This document shows positions 7,733 through 16,350 of a DNA stretch of 64,000 bases, piece by piece (the first letter of the stretch is position 1; the number at the start of each line of letters is the position of its first letter). Below the pieces are notes generated by a model. It did no database searches and had not been told where the DNA came from. It saw only the letters and a program-made list of their open reading frames with translations. The stretch lies in assembly GCF_014201115.1 (NCBI RefSeq), contig NZ_JACHDO010000001.1:124001-188000 (forward strand), in the 5' to 3' direction. This DNA is from Nocardiopsis metallicus (GTDB lineage: Bacteria; Actinomycetota; Actinomycetes; Streptosporangiales; Streptosporangiaceae). Both the position numbers and the translations under genes were made by a program.

Positions 7733-9583
7733 ATGAAAACCCAACATCCTCCCTCCGGCACCCTTCTCCGGCGGACGGCGGCGTCCGGTAGCGTGCTCCT
7801 CCTGCTCGGAGGTCTCACGGCGGTCCCCGCGGCTGCGGACGAGGCGGGCGGCACCACGCTGACCGTCGCCATCGCCCAGCAGGTGGACTCCTTCAACCCC
7901 TTTACCGCGCAGCTCGCGGTCACCACCAACATCCTCCGGCACGTCTACGACAGCCTCACCACGGTGGACCCGCAGACCGGTGAACCCGAGGCCTCGCTCG
8001 CGGAGACCTGGGAGACCTCCGAGGACGGCCTCACCTGGACGTTCAACATCCGCGACGACGCCTACTTCACCGACGGCGAGCAGCTCACAGCCGACGACGT
8101 GGCGTGGACGTTCAACACGATCATGGAGAACGACGCCGCCGCGATCGCCTCCGGCAACTACGTCGCCGGGTTCGAGAGCGTCACGGCCGAGGACCCCACC
8201 ACCCTCGTCATCGAACTGGACGAACCCCAGGCCACGATGGAGTCGCTGCGGGTGCCGATCGTCCCCCAGCACGTCTGGGAGCCGATCGTCGAAGAGGAGG
8301 GCGACGCCTTCTCCGACTACGCCGCCGACGAGTTCCCCACCGTGGGCAGCGGCCCCTTCGTCCTCACCGAGCACTCCCGCGGTGAGCACATCCGCCTGGA
8401 GGCCAACCCCGACCACTGGCGGGGCGCACCCGGTTTCGACGAGCTCTACTTCCGCTACTACTCGGAGAAGGACGCCGCCGTCGAGGCGCTGCGCAGCGGT
8501 GAGGTCTCCTTCGTCTACGAGCTCACCGACGCCCAGATCACGTCACTGGAGGCGCTCGACGACGTCGCCGTGAACATCGCCGACGGCAAGCGGTTCCAGG
8601 CCTTCACCATCAACCCGGGCGCCCGGACCCAGGACGGCGAGGAGTTCGGCGACGGGCACCCCGCGCTGAGCGACCTGACCCTGCGCCAGGCCATCGTCAT
8701 GGGCATCGACAACGAGGAGATCGTCCAGCAGGGCGCCAACGGCCAGGCCGTCGCCGCGGGCGGGTACATCCCGCCGCGCTACACGGACTTCCACTGGTCC
8801 CCCGAGGGCGACGAGGCCATCCTCGACTTCGACCCCGACGCCGCCAACGAGATGCTCGACGACGCGGGCTACGAGATGGGCGGCGACGGCGTGCGCGTCT
8901 CGCCCGACGGAGACCGACTCGAACTGCGCATGCACGTGCACGCCGACCGCCCGGACAACGTCCAGGCCGGACAGGTGATCGCCGAGCGCCTCGCCGACAT
9001 CGGCATCGAGATCGACAACCGGACCGTGGACCCGGGCATCCTCAGCGACGCCCTCTACGACGCCGAGTACGACCTCATCTTCACCGGGTGGACGGTCAAC
9101 CCCGACCCCGACTACGTGTTCAGCATCCACACCTGTGGCGCGCTGCCCACCGAGCCGGGCACCATGCAGGGCGACGCCTACTTCTGCGACGAGGAGTACG
9201 ACGAGCTCTACGCCGCCCAGCTGGCCGAGTACGACCGCGAGGCCCGCGCCGAGATCATCCACCAGCTCCAGGAGGTCCTCTACCGGGAGGCCGTGGTTAA
9301 CGTCCTGACCTACCCGAACATCATGGAGGCCTACCGGACCGACCACATCGCCAGTATCCAGCTGGAGCCGGCCGAGGGCGGCAACATCTGGGGCCAGGAC
9401 GGCTACTGGGCCTGGTGGTCCGCCGAACCCGCCGAGGGTGCCGCCAGGGGCGGCGGTATCGGCGGCGGCAGCGGCGTCTCCAGCGGCGTGCTCATCGGGG
9501 TGGGCGCCGGTGTGCTCGTCCTGCTGGCCGCCGGAGCCTTCCTCTACTTCCGCCGACGCTCCACCGTGGAGGACCGCGAGTGA
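7733..9583 (+). CDS. Peptide/oligopeptide-type ABC transporter substrate-binding protein, C-terminally membrane-anchored
   Basis: This is a family 5 extracellular solute-binding protein (SBP_bac_5) of 616 residues that should deliver peptides or similar solutes to the four transporter subunits encoded immediately downstream. An N-terminal Sec signal peptide (basic start, hydrophobic VLLLLGG, cleavage near VPAAA-DEAGG at about 34) has no lipobox cysteine. The body has the family pattern, for example DSFNPF, LAETWETSEDGLTWTF and FFIRDD-like segments. Unusually, a Gly/Ser linker is followed by a transmembrane helix near 585-607 and a basic RRR stop-transfer tail. ATG 7733 follows an ACAGGGG site; an upstream in-frame start at 7691 is less likely. 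Confidence 0.9.
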   Translation: MKTQHPPSGTLLRRTAASGSVLLLLGGLTAVPAAADEAGGTTLTVAIAQQVDSFNPFTAQLAVTTNILRHVYDSLTTVDPQTGEPEASLAETWETSEDGLTWTFNIRDDAYFTDGEQLTADDVAWTFNTIMENDAAAIASGNYVAGFESVTAEDPTTLVIELDEPQATMESLRVPIVPQHVWEPIVEEEGDAFSDYAADEFPTVGSGPFVLTEHSRGEHIRLEANPDHWRGAPGFDELYFRYYSEKDAAVEALRSGEVSFVYELTDAQITSLEALDDVAVNIADGKRFQAFTINPGARTQDGEEFGDGHPALSDLTLRQAIVMGIDNEEIVQQGANGQAVAAGGYIPPRYTDFHWSPEGDEAILDFDPDAANEMLDDAGYEMGGDGVRVSPDGDRLELRMHVHADRPDNVQAGQVIAERLADIGIEIDNRTVDPGILSDALYDAEYDLIFTGWTVNPDPDYVFSIHTCGALPTEPGTMQGDAYFCDEEYDELYAAQLAEYDREARAEIIHQLQEVLYREAVVNVLTYPNIMEAYRTDHIASIQLEPAEGGNIWGQDGYWAWWSAEPAEGAARGGGIGGGSGVSSGVLIGVGAGVLVLLAAGAFLYFRRRSTVEDRE

Positions 9584-10650
9584 CGACCACGCCCACCGAG
9601 GCGGACGAACCGACCGGGGCGGGGGCCGCTGACGTCCCCGCCCCGGCGGGCCCCCGGGGGCCCGGCCGGACGGTGCGCGTGGTCACCTACGTGCTCGGCC
9701 GCCTGACCACCGCCGTGGTCTCCCTGTTCGCCGTGATCGTCGCCGGGTTCTTCCTCTTCCGGATCCTGCCCGGCGACCCCGTCCGCGCCATGACCGAGGG
9801 CCGCGAGGTCTCCGCCGAGCAACGCGAGGAGCTGCGCCGCCAGTTCGGCCTCGACCAGCCCCTGTGGCAGCAGTTCCTCGACTACGCCGGCGGTCTGCTC
9901 CGCCTGGACCTGGGCATCTCCTTCCAGTACCGCGAACCGGTCGTCGACCTCATCCTGGAGCGCCTGGGCCCGACCCTGCTGCTCGCCGGGACCGGCACGG
10001 TCATCGCCGCCCTGCTGGGCCTGTTCCTCGGCGCCCGCGCCGGGTGGAAGCCGGGCGGACGCGGGGACCGCACCAACACCGCGGTGGCGCTGTTCTTCTG
10101 GTCGGTGCCCACGTTCTGGCTCGGTCTGCTGCTGATCGTGCTGCTCGCCTCCGGGCGCGGCTTCATGCCCGGCCTGTTCCCGACCGGCGGCATGGTCGAC
10201 CCCCGGGTGAGCGGGACGCTGCCCACCGCGCTGAGCACCGCACAGCACATGGTGCTGCCGGTGATCACGATGGTCGCGGTCATCTACGCGCAGTACCTGA
10301 TGATCATGCGGTCCTCGCTCATGGACGAGAAAGGCGCCGACTACCTGACCACGGCGCGCGCCAAGGGGCTGCGCGACGCCCTGGTCCGCCGCAGGCACGC
10401 CGTGCCCAACGCCCTGCTGCCCACCGTGACGCTCATCTTCCTCAACCTCGGGCAGGTCGTGTCCGGGGTCATCCTCGTGGAGACGGTGTTCTCCTGGCCC
10501 GGCCTCGGCCAGCTCTTCTACTCCGGCCTGCGCGTCCCCGACCTCGGCCTCGTCCAGGGCCTGTTCGTGGTCTTCGCGGCCTCGGTGATCCTCATGAACC
10601 TCCTGGCCGACCTGGTGTACCCGCTGCTCGACCCCCGGGTGCGCCCATGA
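9580..10650 (+). CDS. Peptide ABC transporter permease (DppB type)
   Basis: This 356-residue inner-membrane permease has a proline-rich cytoplasmic start, then the DppB-type first helix and GDPVRAM motif (FRILPGDPVRA). The conserved cytoplasmic EAA loop is present as DYLTTARAKGLRDALVRRRHAVPNA. It contains about six transmembrane helices, the family norm. The GTG start at 9580 overlaps the stop of the binding-protein gene by four bases (GTGA), so translation is likely coupled. It should pair with the next gene to make the channel. Confidence 0.92.
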   Translation: MTTTPTEADEPTGAGAADVPAPAGPRGPGRTVRVVTYVLGRLTTAVVSLFAVIVAGFFLFRILPGDPVRAMTEGREVSAEQREELRRQFGLDQPLWQQFLDYAGGLLRLDLGISFQYREPVVDLILERLGPTLLLAGTGTVIAALLGLFLGARAGWKPGGRGDRTNTAVALFFWSVPTFWLGLLLIVLLASGRGFMPGLFPTGGMVDPRVSGTLPTALSTAQHMVLPVITMVAVIYAQYLMIMRSSLMDEKGADYLTTARAKGLRDALVRRRHAVPNALLPTVTLIFLNLGQVVSGVILVETVFSWPGLGQLFYSGLRVPDLGLVQGLFVVFAASVILMNLLADLVYPLLDPRVRP

Positions 10651-11639
10651 GCACACCTGTTGACCCGAACTCCGAAAAGCACCACCGGACCGAACCCGCG
10701 ATCGACGGGTCGCCGCCGGTCACCGCGGTCTCCGCCCGCAGGCTGGCGCGCAGGCGCCGCGGCGAGGCCCTGCGCCGCTTCGCCCGCGACTACGCCCGCA
10801 ACCGGGCCGGGATCTTCGGCCTGGCGTCGCTGCTCACCATCGGCCTGCTCGCCCTGACCGCGCCGCTGTTCATCGACCAGGCCCACCTGACCATCACCGG
10901 CGCGCCCGGCGAGTCCTACCAGCCGCCCAGCTGGCAGTACCCGCTGGGCACGGACAACTTCGGCCGCTCGGTCCTGGACCTGGTGATCTGGGGCGCGCGC
11001 GTCTCGCTGACGGTCGGCCTGCTGGCCACGTTCGTGTCGGTGACCCTCGGAACCCTGGTGGGCGTCACCGCCGGACACTTCGGTTCCTCCGGCGGTCTCG
11101 GCGGCCGGATCGTGTCCACGGTGCTCATGCGGATCACCGACTGGTTCCTGGTCCTGCCCACCCTGGTCCTGGCGGTGGCCCTGGCCGCCGTCCTGCCGCG
11201 CGGTACCGGCACGATCATCATCGCGATCGGCCTCACCGTCTGGCCGCCCACCGCACGCCTGGTGCGCGCCCAGACCCTGGCTGTGGAGGCCCGCCCCTAC
11301 GTGGAGCGGGCCCGCGCCCTGGGCGGCGGCCACGCGCACGTGATGGGCTGGCACGTCCTGCCCAACGTCATGCCGGTGGTACTCGCCCAGACCACGCTGC
11401 TGGTGGCCACCTCCATCATCGCCGAGTCCACCCTCGCCTTCCTCGGCATGGGCGATCCCACCACCATCTCCTGGGGCGGCATCCTCGAGGCGGCCCGCAC
11501 CGCCGGGGCGATCAGCGCCGGGATCTGGTGGTACATGATCCCGCCGGGCCTCGCGATCGCCGTGGTCGCGCTCTCCTTCACCCTGTGCGGACGCGCGGTC
11601 GAGTCCGTCATCAACCCACGGCTGCGGGGGCAGAGTTGA
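10647..11639 (+). CDS. Peptide ABC transporter permease (DppC type)
   Basis: The second channel subunit has 330 residues. It carries the DppC-type N-terminal cytoplasmic segment FARDYARNRAGIFGL, a periplasmic-side loop with PLGTDNFGRSVLD, which is characteristic of this subfamily, and an EAA loop ARPYVERARALGGGHAHVMGWHVLPN. The ATG at 10647 overlaps the preceding stop as ATGA. A long upstream extension of the frame runs inside the dppB-like gene and is not coding. The protein ends with VINPRLRGQS, typical for the subfamily. Confidence 0.92.
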   Translation: MSTPVDPNSEKHHRTEPAIDGSPPVTAVSARRLARRRRGEALRRFARDYARNRAGIFGLASLLTIGLLALTAPLFIDQAHLTITGAPGESYQPPSWQYPLGTDNFGRSVLDLVIWGARVSLTVGLLATFVSVTLGTLVGVTAGHFGSSGGLGGRIVSTVLMRITDWFLVLPTLVLAVALAAVLPRGTGTIIIAIGLTVWPPTARLVRAQTLAVEARPYVERARALGGGHAHVMGWHVLPNVMPVVLAQTTLLVATSIIAESTLAFLGMGDPTTISWGGILEAARTAGAISAGIWWYMIPPGLAIAVVALSFTLCGRAVESVINPRLRGQS

Positions 11640-12688
11640 CCAGCCTTCTCGACGTCAGGAACCTGCATGTCACCTACTCCGGCAGCGGGGGCGACGTCCC
11701 CGCCGTACGCGGGGTGGACCTGTCCCTGAAACCCGGCGACACCCTCGGGGTCGCGGGGGAGTCCGGCAGCGGAAAGTCCACGGTGGCCCTGGCGCTGCTG
11801 CGGCTGCTGCCCGCCAGCGCCGAGGTCACCGGCCAGATCATGCTGGAGGGCGAGGACGTCCTCCGGATGAAGTGGGGCCGTCTGCGCGCCGTGCGCTGGG
11901 TGGGTGCCTCGGTGGTCTTCCAGGGCGCCATGCACTCGCTCAACCCGGTCAAACGGATCGGTGACCAGATCGCCGAGCCCCTGCTCATCCACGAACTCGC
12001 GAAGCCGGACCAGGTCGGCGCGCGGGTGGCCGAACTCCTCGAACAGGTGGGCCTGCCCGCCTCCCGTCGGCAGGACTACCCCCACCAGCTGTCCGGGGGC
12101 CAGCGCCAACGGGTGATGATCGCGATGGCGCTGGCCTGCGAGCCGCGCCTGATCATCGCGGACGAGGCGACCACCGCCCTGGACGTCATGATCCAGGCCC
12201 AGATCCTGAACCTGCTGGGGCGGCTGGTCGAGGAAACCGGTATCGGCATGCTGATGATCAGCCACGACCTGTCCGTGCTGGCCGCCACCTGCGACCGGGT
12301 CGCGGTGATGTACGCGGGGCGGATCGTCGAGCAGGGGCCCGCCGAACAGGTGGTGCACGAGCCCGCGCACCCCTACGCGAGCGCGCTCAGCGCGGCCTTC
12401 CCCAAGATCGGCGACCCGGCCTCGCGGCTGGCGCCCCGGGGGCTGCCCGGTGACCCGCCGGACCCGGCGGACCCGCCTTCGGGCTGCGTGTTCCGGCCGC
12501 GCTGCGCGGTGGTGGAGACGGTGTGCGCCACGGTGGACCCGCCGCTGTGGCCGCTCCGCCCGGACCGGAACGGGGACTCGGACCGGCACGCCGCCTGCGT
12601 GCACGTGGGCCCGGGCGCGGGGGCCGTCGAGCACGGCCGGAGCGGCAGTGGCAGCAGCAGTGCTAGTGCAGAGGAGACGAGCCGTTGA
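11636..12688 (+). CDS. Peptide ABC transporter ATP-binding protein (DppD type)
   Basis: This is one of the two nucleotide-binding subunits, 350 residues. It has a Walker A GESGSGKST, a Q-loop, an ABC signature LSGGQRQRV, a Walker B LIIADEATTALD and the H-loop ISHDLSVLA. The C-terminal oligopeptide-transporter extension has the Cys pair pattern GCVFRPRCAVVETVC, found in Dpp/Opp ATPases. Translation likely starts at TTG 11636, which overlaps the previous stop as TTGA; no later in-frame start preserves the first beta strand LLDVRNLHV. Confidence 0.9.
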   Translation: MTSLLDVRNLHVTYSGSGGDVPAVRGVDLSLKPGDTLGVAGESGSGKSTVALALLRLLPASAEVTGQIMLEGEDVLRMKWGRLRAVRWVGASVVFQGAMHSLNPVKRIGDQIAEPLLIHELAKPDQVGARVAELLEQVGLPASRRQDYPHQLSGGQRQRVMIAMALACEPRLIIADEATTALDVMIQAQILNLLGRLVEETGIGMLMISHDLSVLAATCDRVAVMYAGRIVEQGPAEQVVHEPAHPYASALSAAFPKIGDPASRLAPRGLPGDPPDPADPPSGCVFRPRCAVVETVCATVDPPLWPLRPDRNGDSDRHAACVHVGPGAGAVEHGRSGSGSSSASAEETSR

Positions 12689-13785
12689 GCGCCGACACCG
12701 ACTCACGTCAGCCCGCCTCCGCCCCCGAGCCGGCGGGGGCCGTCGAGCCGGTCCTGCGCGCGGACGGGGTGGAGGTGGCCTTCGCAGCCGGGCTCGCCCC
12801 GGGCGGCGGACGCGGCACCGCGCGCGCGGTGGACGGGGTCAACCTGGACGTGGCGGCCGGGGAGATCGTCGCGCTGGTCGGGGAGTCCGGCTGCGGGAAG
12901 ACCACCCTGGCCCGTGCGCTGCTCGGCCTGGAGCGGCCCACCGGCGGCAGGGTGCTCTTCGAGGGGGCTCCGCTCGGCTACCGCTCCCGTGACCTGCGCT
13001 CCTACCGGCGCCGGGTCCAGCTCGTGCAGCAGGACCCGATGGGTTCACTCAACCCCCGCCGCACCGTCTACGAGTCCGTGGTGGAGGGGCTGCGCATCCA
13101 CGAGGGCACCACCGCGGACGAGTCCGAGCGGGTGGGCAGGGCGCTGTCCCAGGCCGGTCTGCGCCCGCCGGAGCGGTTCTTCGCCCGCTACCCGCACGAG
13201 CTGTCCGGCGGCCAGCGCCAGCGCGTGGTCATCGCCGGGGCCCTGGTCCTGGACCCCGAGGTGCTGGTGGCCGACGAGCCCGTGGCCTCCCTGGACGCCT
13301 CGGTGCGGGGTGAGATCCTGCGGCTGCTGCTGGAGCTGCGCGCGGAACTCGGGCTGTCCGCGCTGGTGGCCACGCACGACCTCGGGCTGGCGTGGAACAT
13401 CGCCGACCGCGTCGCCGTGATGTACCTGGGCCGGGTGGTGGAGCTGGGCACCGTGGAGGAGGTCCTCGCCGAGCCCGCCCACCCCTACACACGGGCGTTG
13501 CTGTCCGTCCTGCCCGACTCCGGAGTGGAGGAGGGACCCGTGGTGCTCTCTGGCGAGCCGCCGGACCCCAAACAGGTGCCGTCGGGCTGCCGGTTCCACC
13601 CGCGCTGCCCGGTACTGGCCTCCGGTGAGGCCGAGCGGGCCGGGGTGGCCGACCTGTGCGCCACCGTGGACCCGGCGATCCTGGGCGGGGGAGCCGAGCG
13701 CAGGGTCGCCTGCCACTGGGCGGCCGAGGACGCGACCGGCCGCCTGCGCCCGGAGGGGCCTCCGTCCGGGGCCGCCACCACGTAA
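12685..13785 (+). CDS. Peptide ABC transporter ATP-binding protein (DppF type)
   Basis: The second ATPase has 366 residues, with Walker A GESGCGKTT, signature LSGGQRQRV, Walker B VLVADEPVASLD and H-loop ATHDLGLAW. The C-terminal segment includes SGCRFHPRCPVLASGE, the Opp/Dpp-specific cysteine motif, and then a longer tail of about 50 residues. The proposed TTG start at 12685 overlaps the dppD-like stop as TTGA and has GAGGAGA upstream (12670-12676). It is the last gene of the transporter operon and is followed by a terminator hairpin. Confidence 0.9.
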   Translation: MSADTDSRQPASAPEPAGAVEPVLRADGVEVAFAAGLAPGGGRGTARAVDGVNLDVAAGEIVALVGESGCGKTTLARALLGLERPTGGRVLFEGAPLGYRSRDLRSYRRRVQLVQQDPMGSLNPRRTVYESVVEGLRIHEGTTADESERVGRALSQAGLRPPERFFARYPHELSGGQRQRVVIAGALVLDPEVLVADEPVASLDASVRGEILRLLLELRAELGLSALVATHDLGLAWNIADRVAVMYLGRVVELGTVEEVLAEPAHPYTRALLSVLPDSGVEEGPVVLSGEPPDPKQVPSGCRFHPRCPVLASGEAERAGVADLCATVDPAILGGGAERRVACHWAAEDATGRLRPEGPPSGAATT

Positions 13786-13814
13786 GTCTCCAGCCCCTCC
13801 CGCTCCACACCCGA

Positions 13815-13842
13815 TTCCCCCGGCCGGTCGCGGCCGGGGGAA
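13815..13842 (+). terminator. Rho-independent-like terminator after the peptide ABC operon
   Basis: A perfect 12-bp stem (13815-13826 with 13831-13842) encloses a GTCG tetraloop, 29 bp past the stop of the last ATPase gene. The stem is GC-rich with TT/AA at its base; no T-tract follows. Confidence 0.7.
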
Positions 13843-13890
13843 CGTCCTCGGTGTCGGAACAGCGGCCGCGGGCGTTTCGTTGGCACGGGC

Positions 13891-14829
13891 ATGTCGACCA
13901 ACGAACACTCCTCCGTCCTCGGCTCCGAGCCGGTCCCGGCCGCACCACCCGGACCGGCGCCCGCCCCGGAACAGGTCTTCACCGAACGCGACTTCTGGCA
14001 CGGCGGGGACCTCGATCTGGAGGCCTACCTGACCCGGGTGGGCCTTTCCGGGGACCTGCCGCCCACTCTGGACACCCTCACCGCCGTGCACCGCGCCCAC
14101 CTGGCGGCGATCCCCTTCGAGAACCTCAACCTGGTGCTGGGCCGCCCGGTCCTGCTGGACGTCCCCGCCCTGACGGACAAGATGGTCCGCCAGCGCCGGG
14201 GCGGCTACTGCTACGAACAGAACCTCCTGCTCGCCGCAGCCCTGGACCGGCTCGGCTTCACCCTGACCGCGCTCAGCGCCCGGGTGCTGATGGGCGGGGA
14301 CGGCCGCCCCCGGCCCTCCACCCACGCCCTGCTACGAGTGGAGGCGGACGGTGAGTCCTGGCTGGCCGACGTCGGGTTCGGCGGTGGCGGTCTGGTCGAG
14401 CCCTTCCTGTTCGCGGACGGCCACCAGGTCTCCCAGGGCGGCTGGAACCTGCGCCTGGACCGGATCTCGGCGGTGGGTGACGAGGACTGGCTGCTGCGCG
14501 GGTTCGACGGACGGCGCTGGCAGAACCTGTATTCCTTCACCACCGCCGGGAACCTTGCGCAGGACTACGGCATCTTCAGCCACTACCTGACGACCCACCC
14601 GCGTTCGCCCTTCGGTAATCGCCTGATGGTCGCGCGCACGGTGGGCGGGACCCGGTACGCGCTGACCAACACGACCCTGACCGTGGATCGGGTCGACGGC
14701 ACCGGGGAGGCGCGGGAGTTGGCGCTGGGAGAGGTGGTGCCGGTGTTGCGGGAGGTGTTCGGAATCGGCCTTGACCAGGAGGAACAGGCGGTCATCGAGG
14801 ACAGGGTGAAGGGCTTCCTGGTCACCTGA
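13891..14829 (+). CDS. nat: Arylamine N-acetyltransferase
   Basis: The enzyme transfers acetyl from acetyl-CoA to arylamines or hydrazines, or makes amide bonds in ansamycin-like pathways. The catalytic triad is complete: Cys107 in RGGYCYEQN, His145 in PSTHALL and Asp160 in WLADVGFGG. The conserved IPFENLNLVLGRP segment lies at 74-86. At 312 residues it is longer than the usual 250-290 because of about 38 extra Pro/Ala-rich residues before the core LDLEAYL. No better internal start was found. It stands alone between two operons with no biosynthetic neighbours, so a housekeeping detoxification role is most likely. Confidence 0.92.
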   Translation: MSTNEHSSVLGSEPVPAAPPGPAPAPEQVFTERDFWHGGDLDLEAYLTRVGLSGDLPPTLDTLTAVHRAHLAAIPFENLNLVLGRPVLLDVPALTDKMVRQRRGGYCYEQNLLLAAALDRLGFTLTALSARVLMGGDGRPRPSTHALLRVEADGESWLADVGFGGGGLVEPFLFADGHQVSQGGWNLRLDRISAVGDEDWLLRGFDGRRWQNLYSFTTAGNLAQDYGIFSHYLTTHPRSPFGNRLMVARTVGGTRYALTNTTLTVDRVDGTGEARELALGEVVPVLREVFGIGLDQEEQAVIEDRVKGFLVT

Positions 14830-15045
14830 TCCGGCGAGGGTTTGATGTGATGGTGGTCACGTTTGGGCTGGTGTTCGTGGGAGTCCGGGCGTGAACGCCA
14901 ACGCCAGCGGGTGTGTCCTCCGGGTGGGGCGCGCCCGCCCGGCGGCTCCGCGCCGGTCGCGAGGATTTGGGGTGATCACACACGTTCGCCGTCGTGCGCG
15001 GTTGGGCAGGATCTGTGGGGCGAAACTCCGAGGGGGCAGCCCATA

Positions 15046-16350
15046 GTGCAGATGACCACGGCAGACGTTCACGAGTACATCAACGGGGTCTGTTTCAAGA
15101 CCGGACCCCCAGGAAAGGTCGGGGCCGAGACCGAATGGCTCGTCACCGACCCCGAACAACCCACCGCACCCGTCACCGTCGACCGCCTCGCGGAGCTGCT
15201 GGAGGCCTGTGGCCCCCCGCCCGCGGGAAGCCGGATCACCTTCGAACCCGGCGGACAGATCGAGCTCAGCTCGGCCGCCCTCCCCGGACCCGCCCGAGCG
15301 CACGAGGCGCTCGCCCGGGACCTGGAACACCTCCGCAAGACCCTCGCCGACGCCGGACTGTACCTGGCCGAGACCGCGCTCGACCCCGTACGGCCCCCCG
15401 TCCGCCAGCTCCGGCTGCCCCGCTACGCGGCCATGGAGCGCTTCTTCGCCAACCACCGGCACTCCAGCGGCCACACCATGATGTGCAGCACCGCCTCACT
15501 CCAGGTCTGCCTGGACACCGGGGGCGACGCCGCCGACGCGCGCGCCCGCTGGGAACTCGTGCACCGGCTCGGCCCCGTCCTGGTGGCGGCCTTCGGCAAC
15601 TCCGCCGTCTGGCGCGGCCGACCCACCGGTTGGAAGTCCACCCGCTGGGCGATCTGGGCCGCCACCGACGGCACCCGCACCAGACCGGTCCTGGAACCGC
15701 ACACGGACCGGGACCCGGCCACCGCCTGGGCCGAGTACGCCCTGGCCGCCAACGTGCTGGCGATTCCCGAGACCCCGGGCGGTGGCGGACGGTGGGCCGC
15801 CGACCCGGGCATCACCCTGGCCGACTGGGTCGCCGGAGACGGGCCGCGCCCGTGCACCCCCGCCGACCTGGAGTTCCACCTGACCACGCTCTTCCCGCCG
15901 GTGCGCCCGCGCGGCTGGTGGGAACTGCGCATGATCGACGCCCTTCCGCTGCGGTGGTGGCCGGTCCCGGTGGCGCTCGCCGCCGCGCTGACGGACGACC
16001 CCCGCGCCCGCGCCGTGGCCGAGGAGGCCACCGAGCGGCTGTGCCGGGGAGCCGTCCCCGAGCCCGCGCTGTGGCTGCGCTCGGCCCGGCTGGGCCCGGT
16101 CGACGAGGAGATCGCCGCCTGCGCGCGGGTGTGCTTCGAGGCGGCCGCGGAGGCGCTGCCCCGGATGGGCGCGGCCGAGCTCGCCCAGCTGGTGGACGCG
16201 TACGCGCAGCGATACGTCCGGCGCGGGCTGTGCCCGGCGGACGACGCCCTCGGGGCGCTGGTTCCGGCACCGCGCCCTGTCCCCCAAACCCCAGCGGGCG
16301 AGCGGAGCGCCGTAGCCGTGCACGGCTCAGGACTCGGGGGAGGTTCGTGA
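15046..16350 (+). CDS. egtA: Ergothioneine biosynthesis glutamate-cysteine ligase EgtA
   Basis: EgtA joins glutamate and cysteine to make gamma-glutamylcysteine, the sulfur donor used by EgtB. The 434-residue protein belongs to the GCS2 family; visible marks are VGAETEWLV near the start, MMCSTASLQVCLD in the middle and GWWELRMIDALP. The GTG at 15046 is preferred since AGGGGG (15031-15036) lies 9 nt before it; ATG 15052 is the alternative. It opens an egtA-egtB-egtC-egtD operon, with its stop overlapping the egtB ATG by one base. No operator or promoter was evident in the 216 bp upstream. Confidence 0.93.
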   Translation: MQMTTADVHEYINGVCFKTGPPGKVGAETEWLVTDPEQPTAPVTVDRLAELLEACGPPPAGSRITFEPGGQIELSSAALPGPARAHEALARDLEHLRKTLADAGLYLAETALDPVRPPVRQLRLPRYAAMERFFANHRHSSGHTMMCSTASLQVCLDTGGDAADARARWELVHRLGPVLVAAFGNSAVWRGRPTGWKSTRWAIWAATDGTRTRPVLEPHTDRDPATAWAEYALAANVLAIPETPGGGGRWAADPGITLADWVAGDGPRPCTPADLEFHLTTLFPPVRPRGWWELRMIDALPLRWWPVPVALAAALTDDPRARAVAEEATERLCRGAVPEPALWLRSARLGPVDEEIAACARVCFEAAAEALPRMGAAELAQLVDAYAQRYVRRGLCPADDALGALVPAPRPVPQTPAGERSAVAVHGSGLGGGS

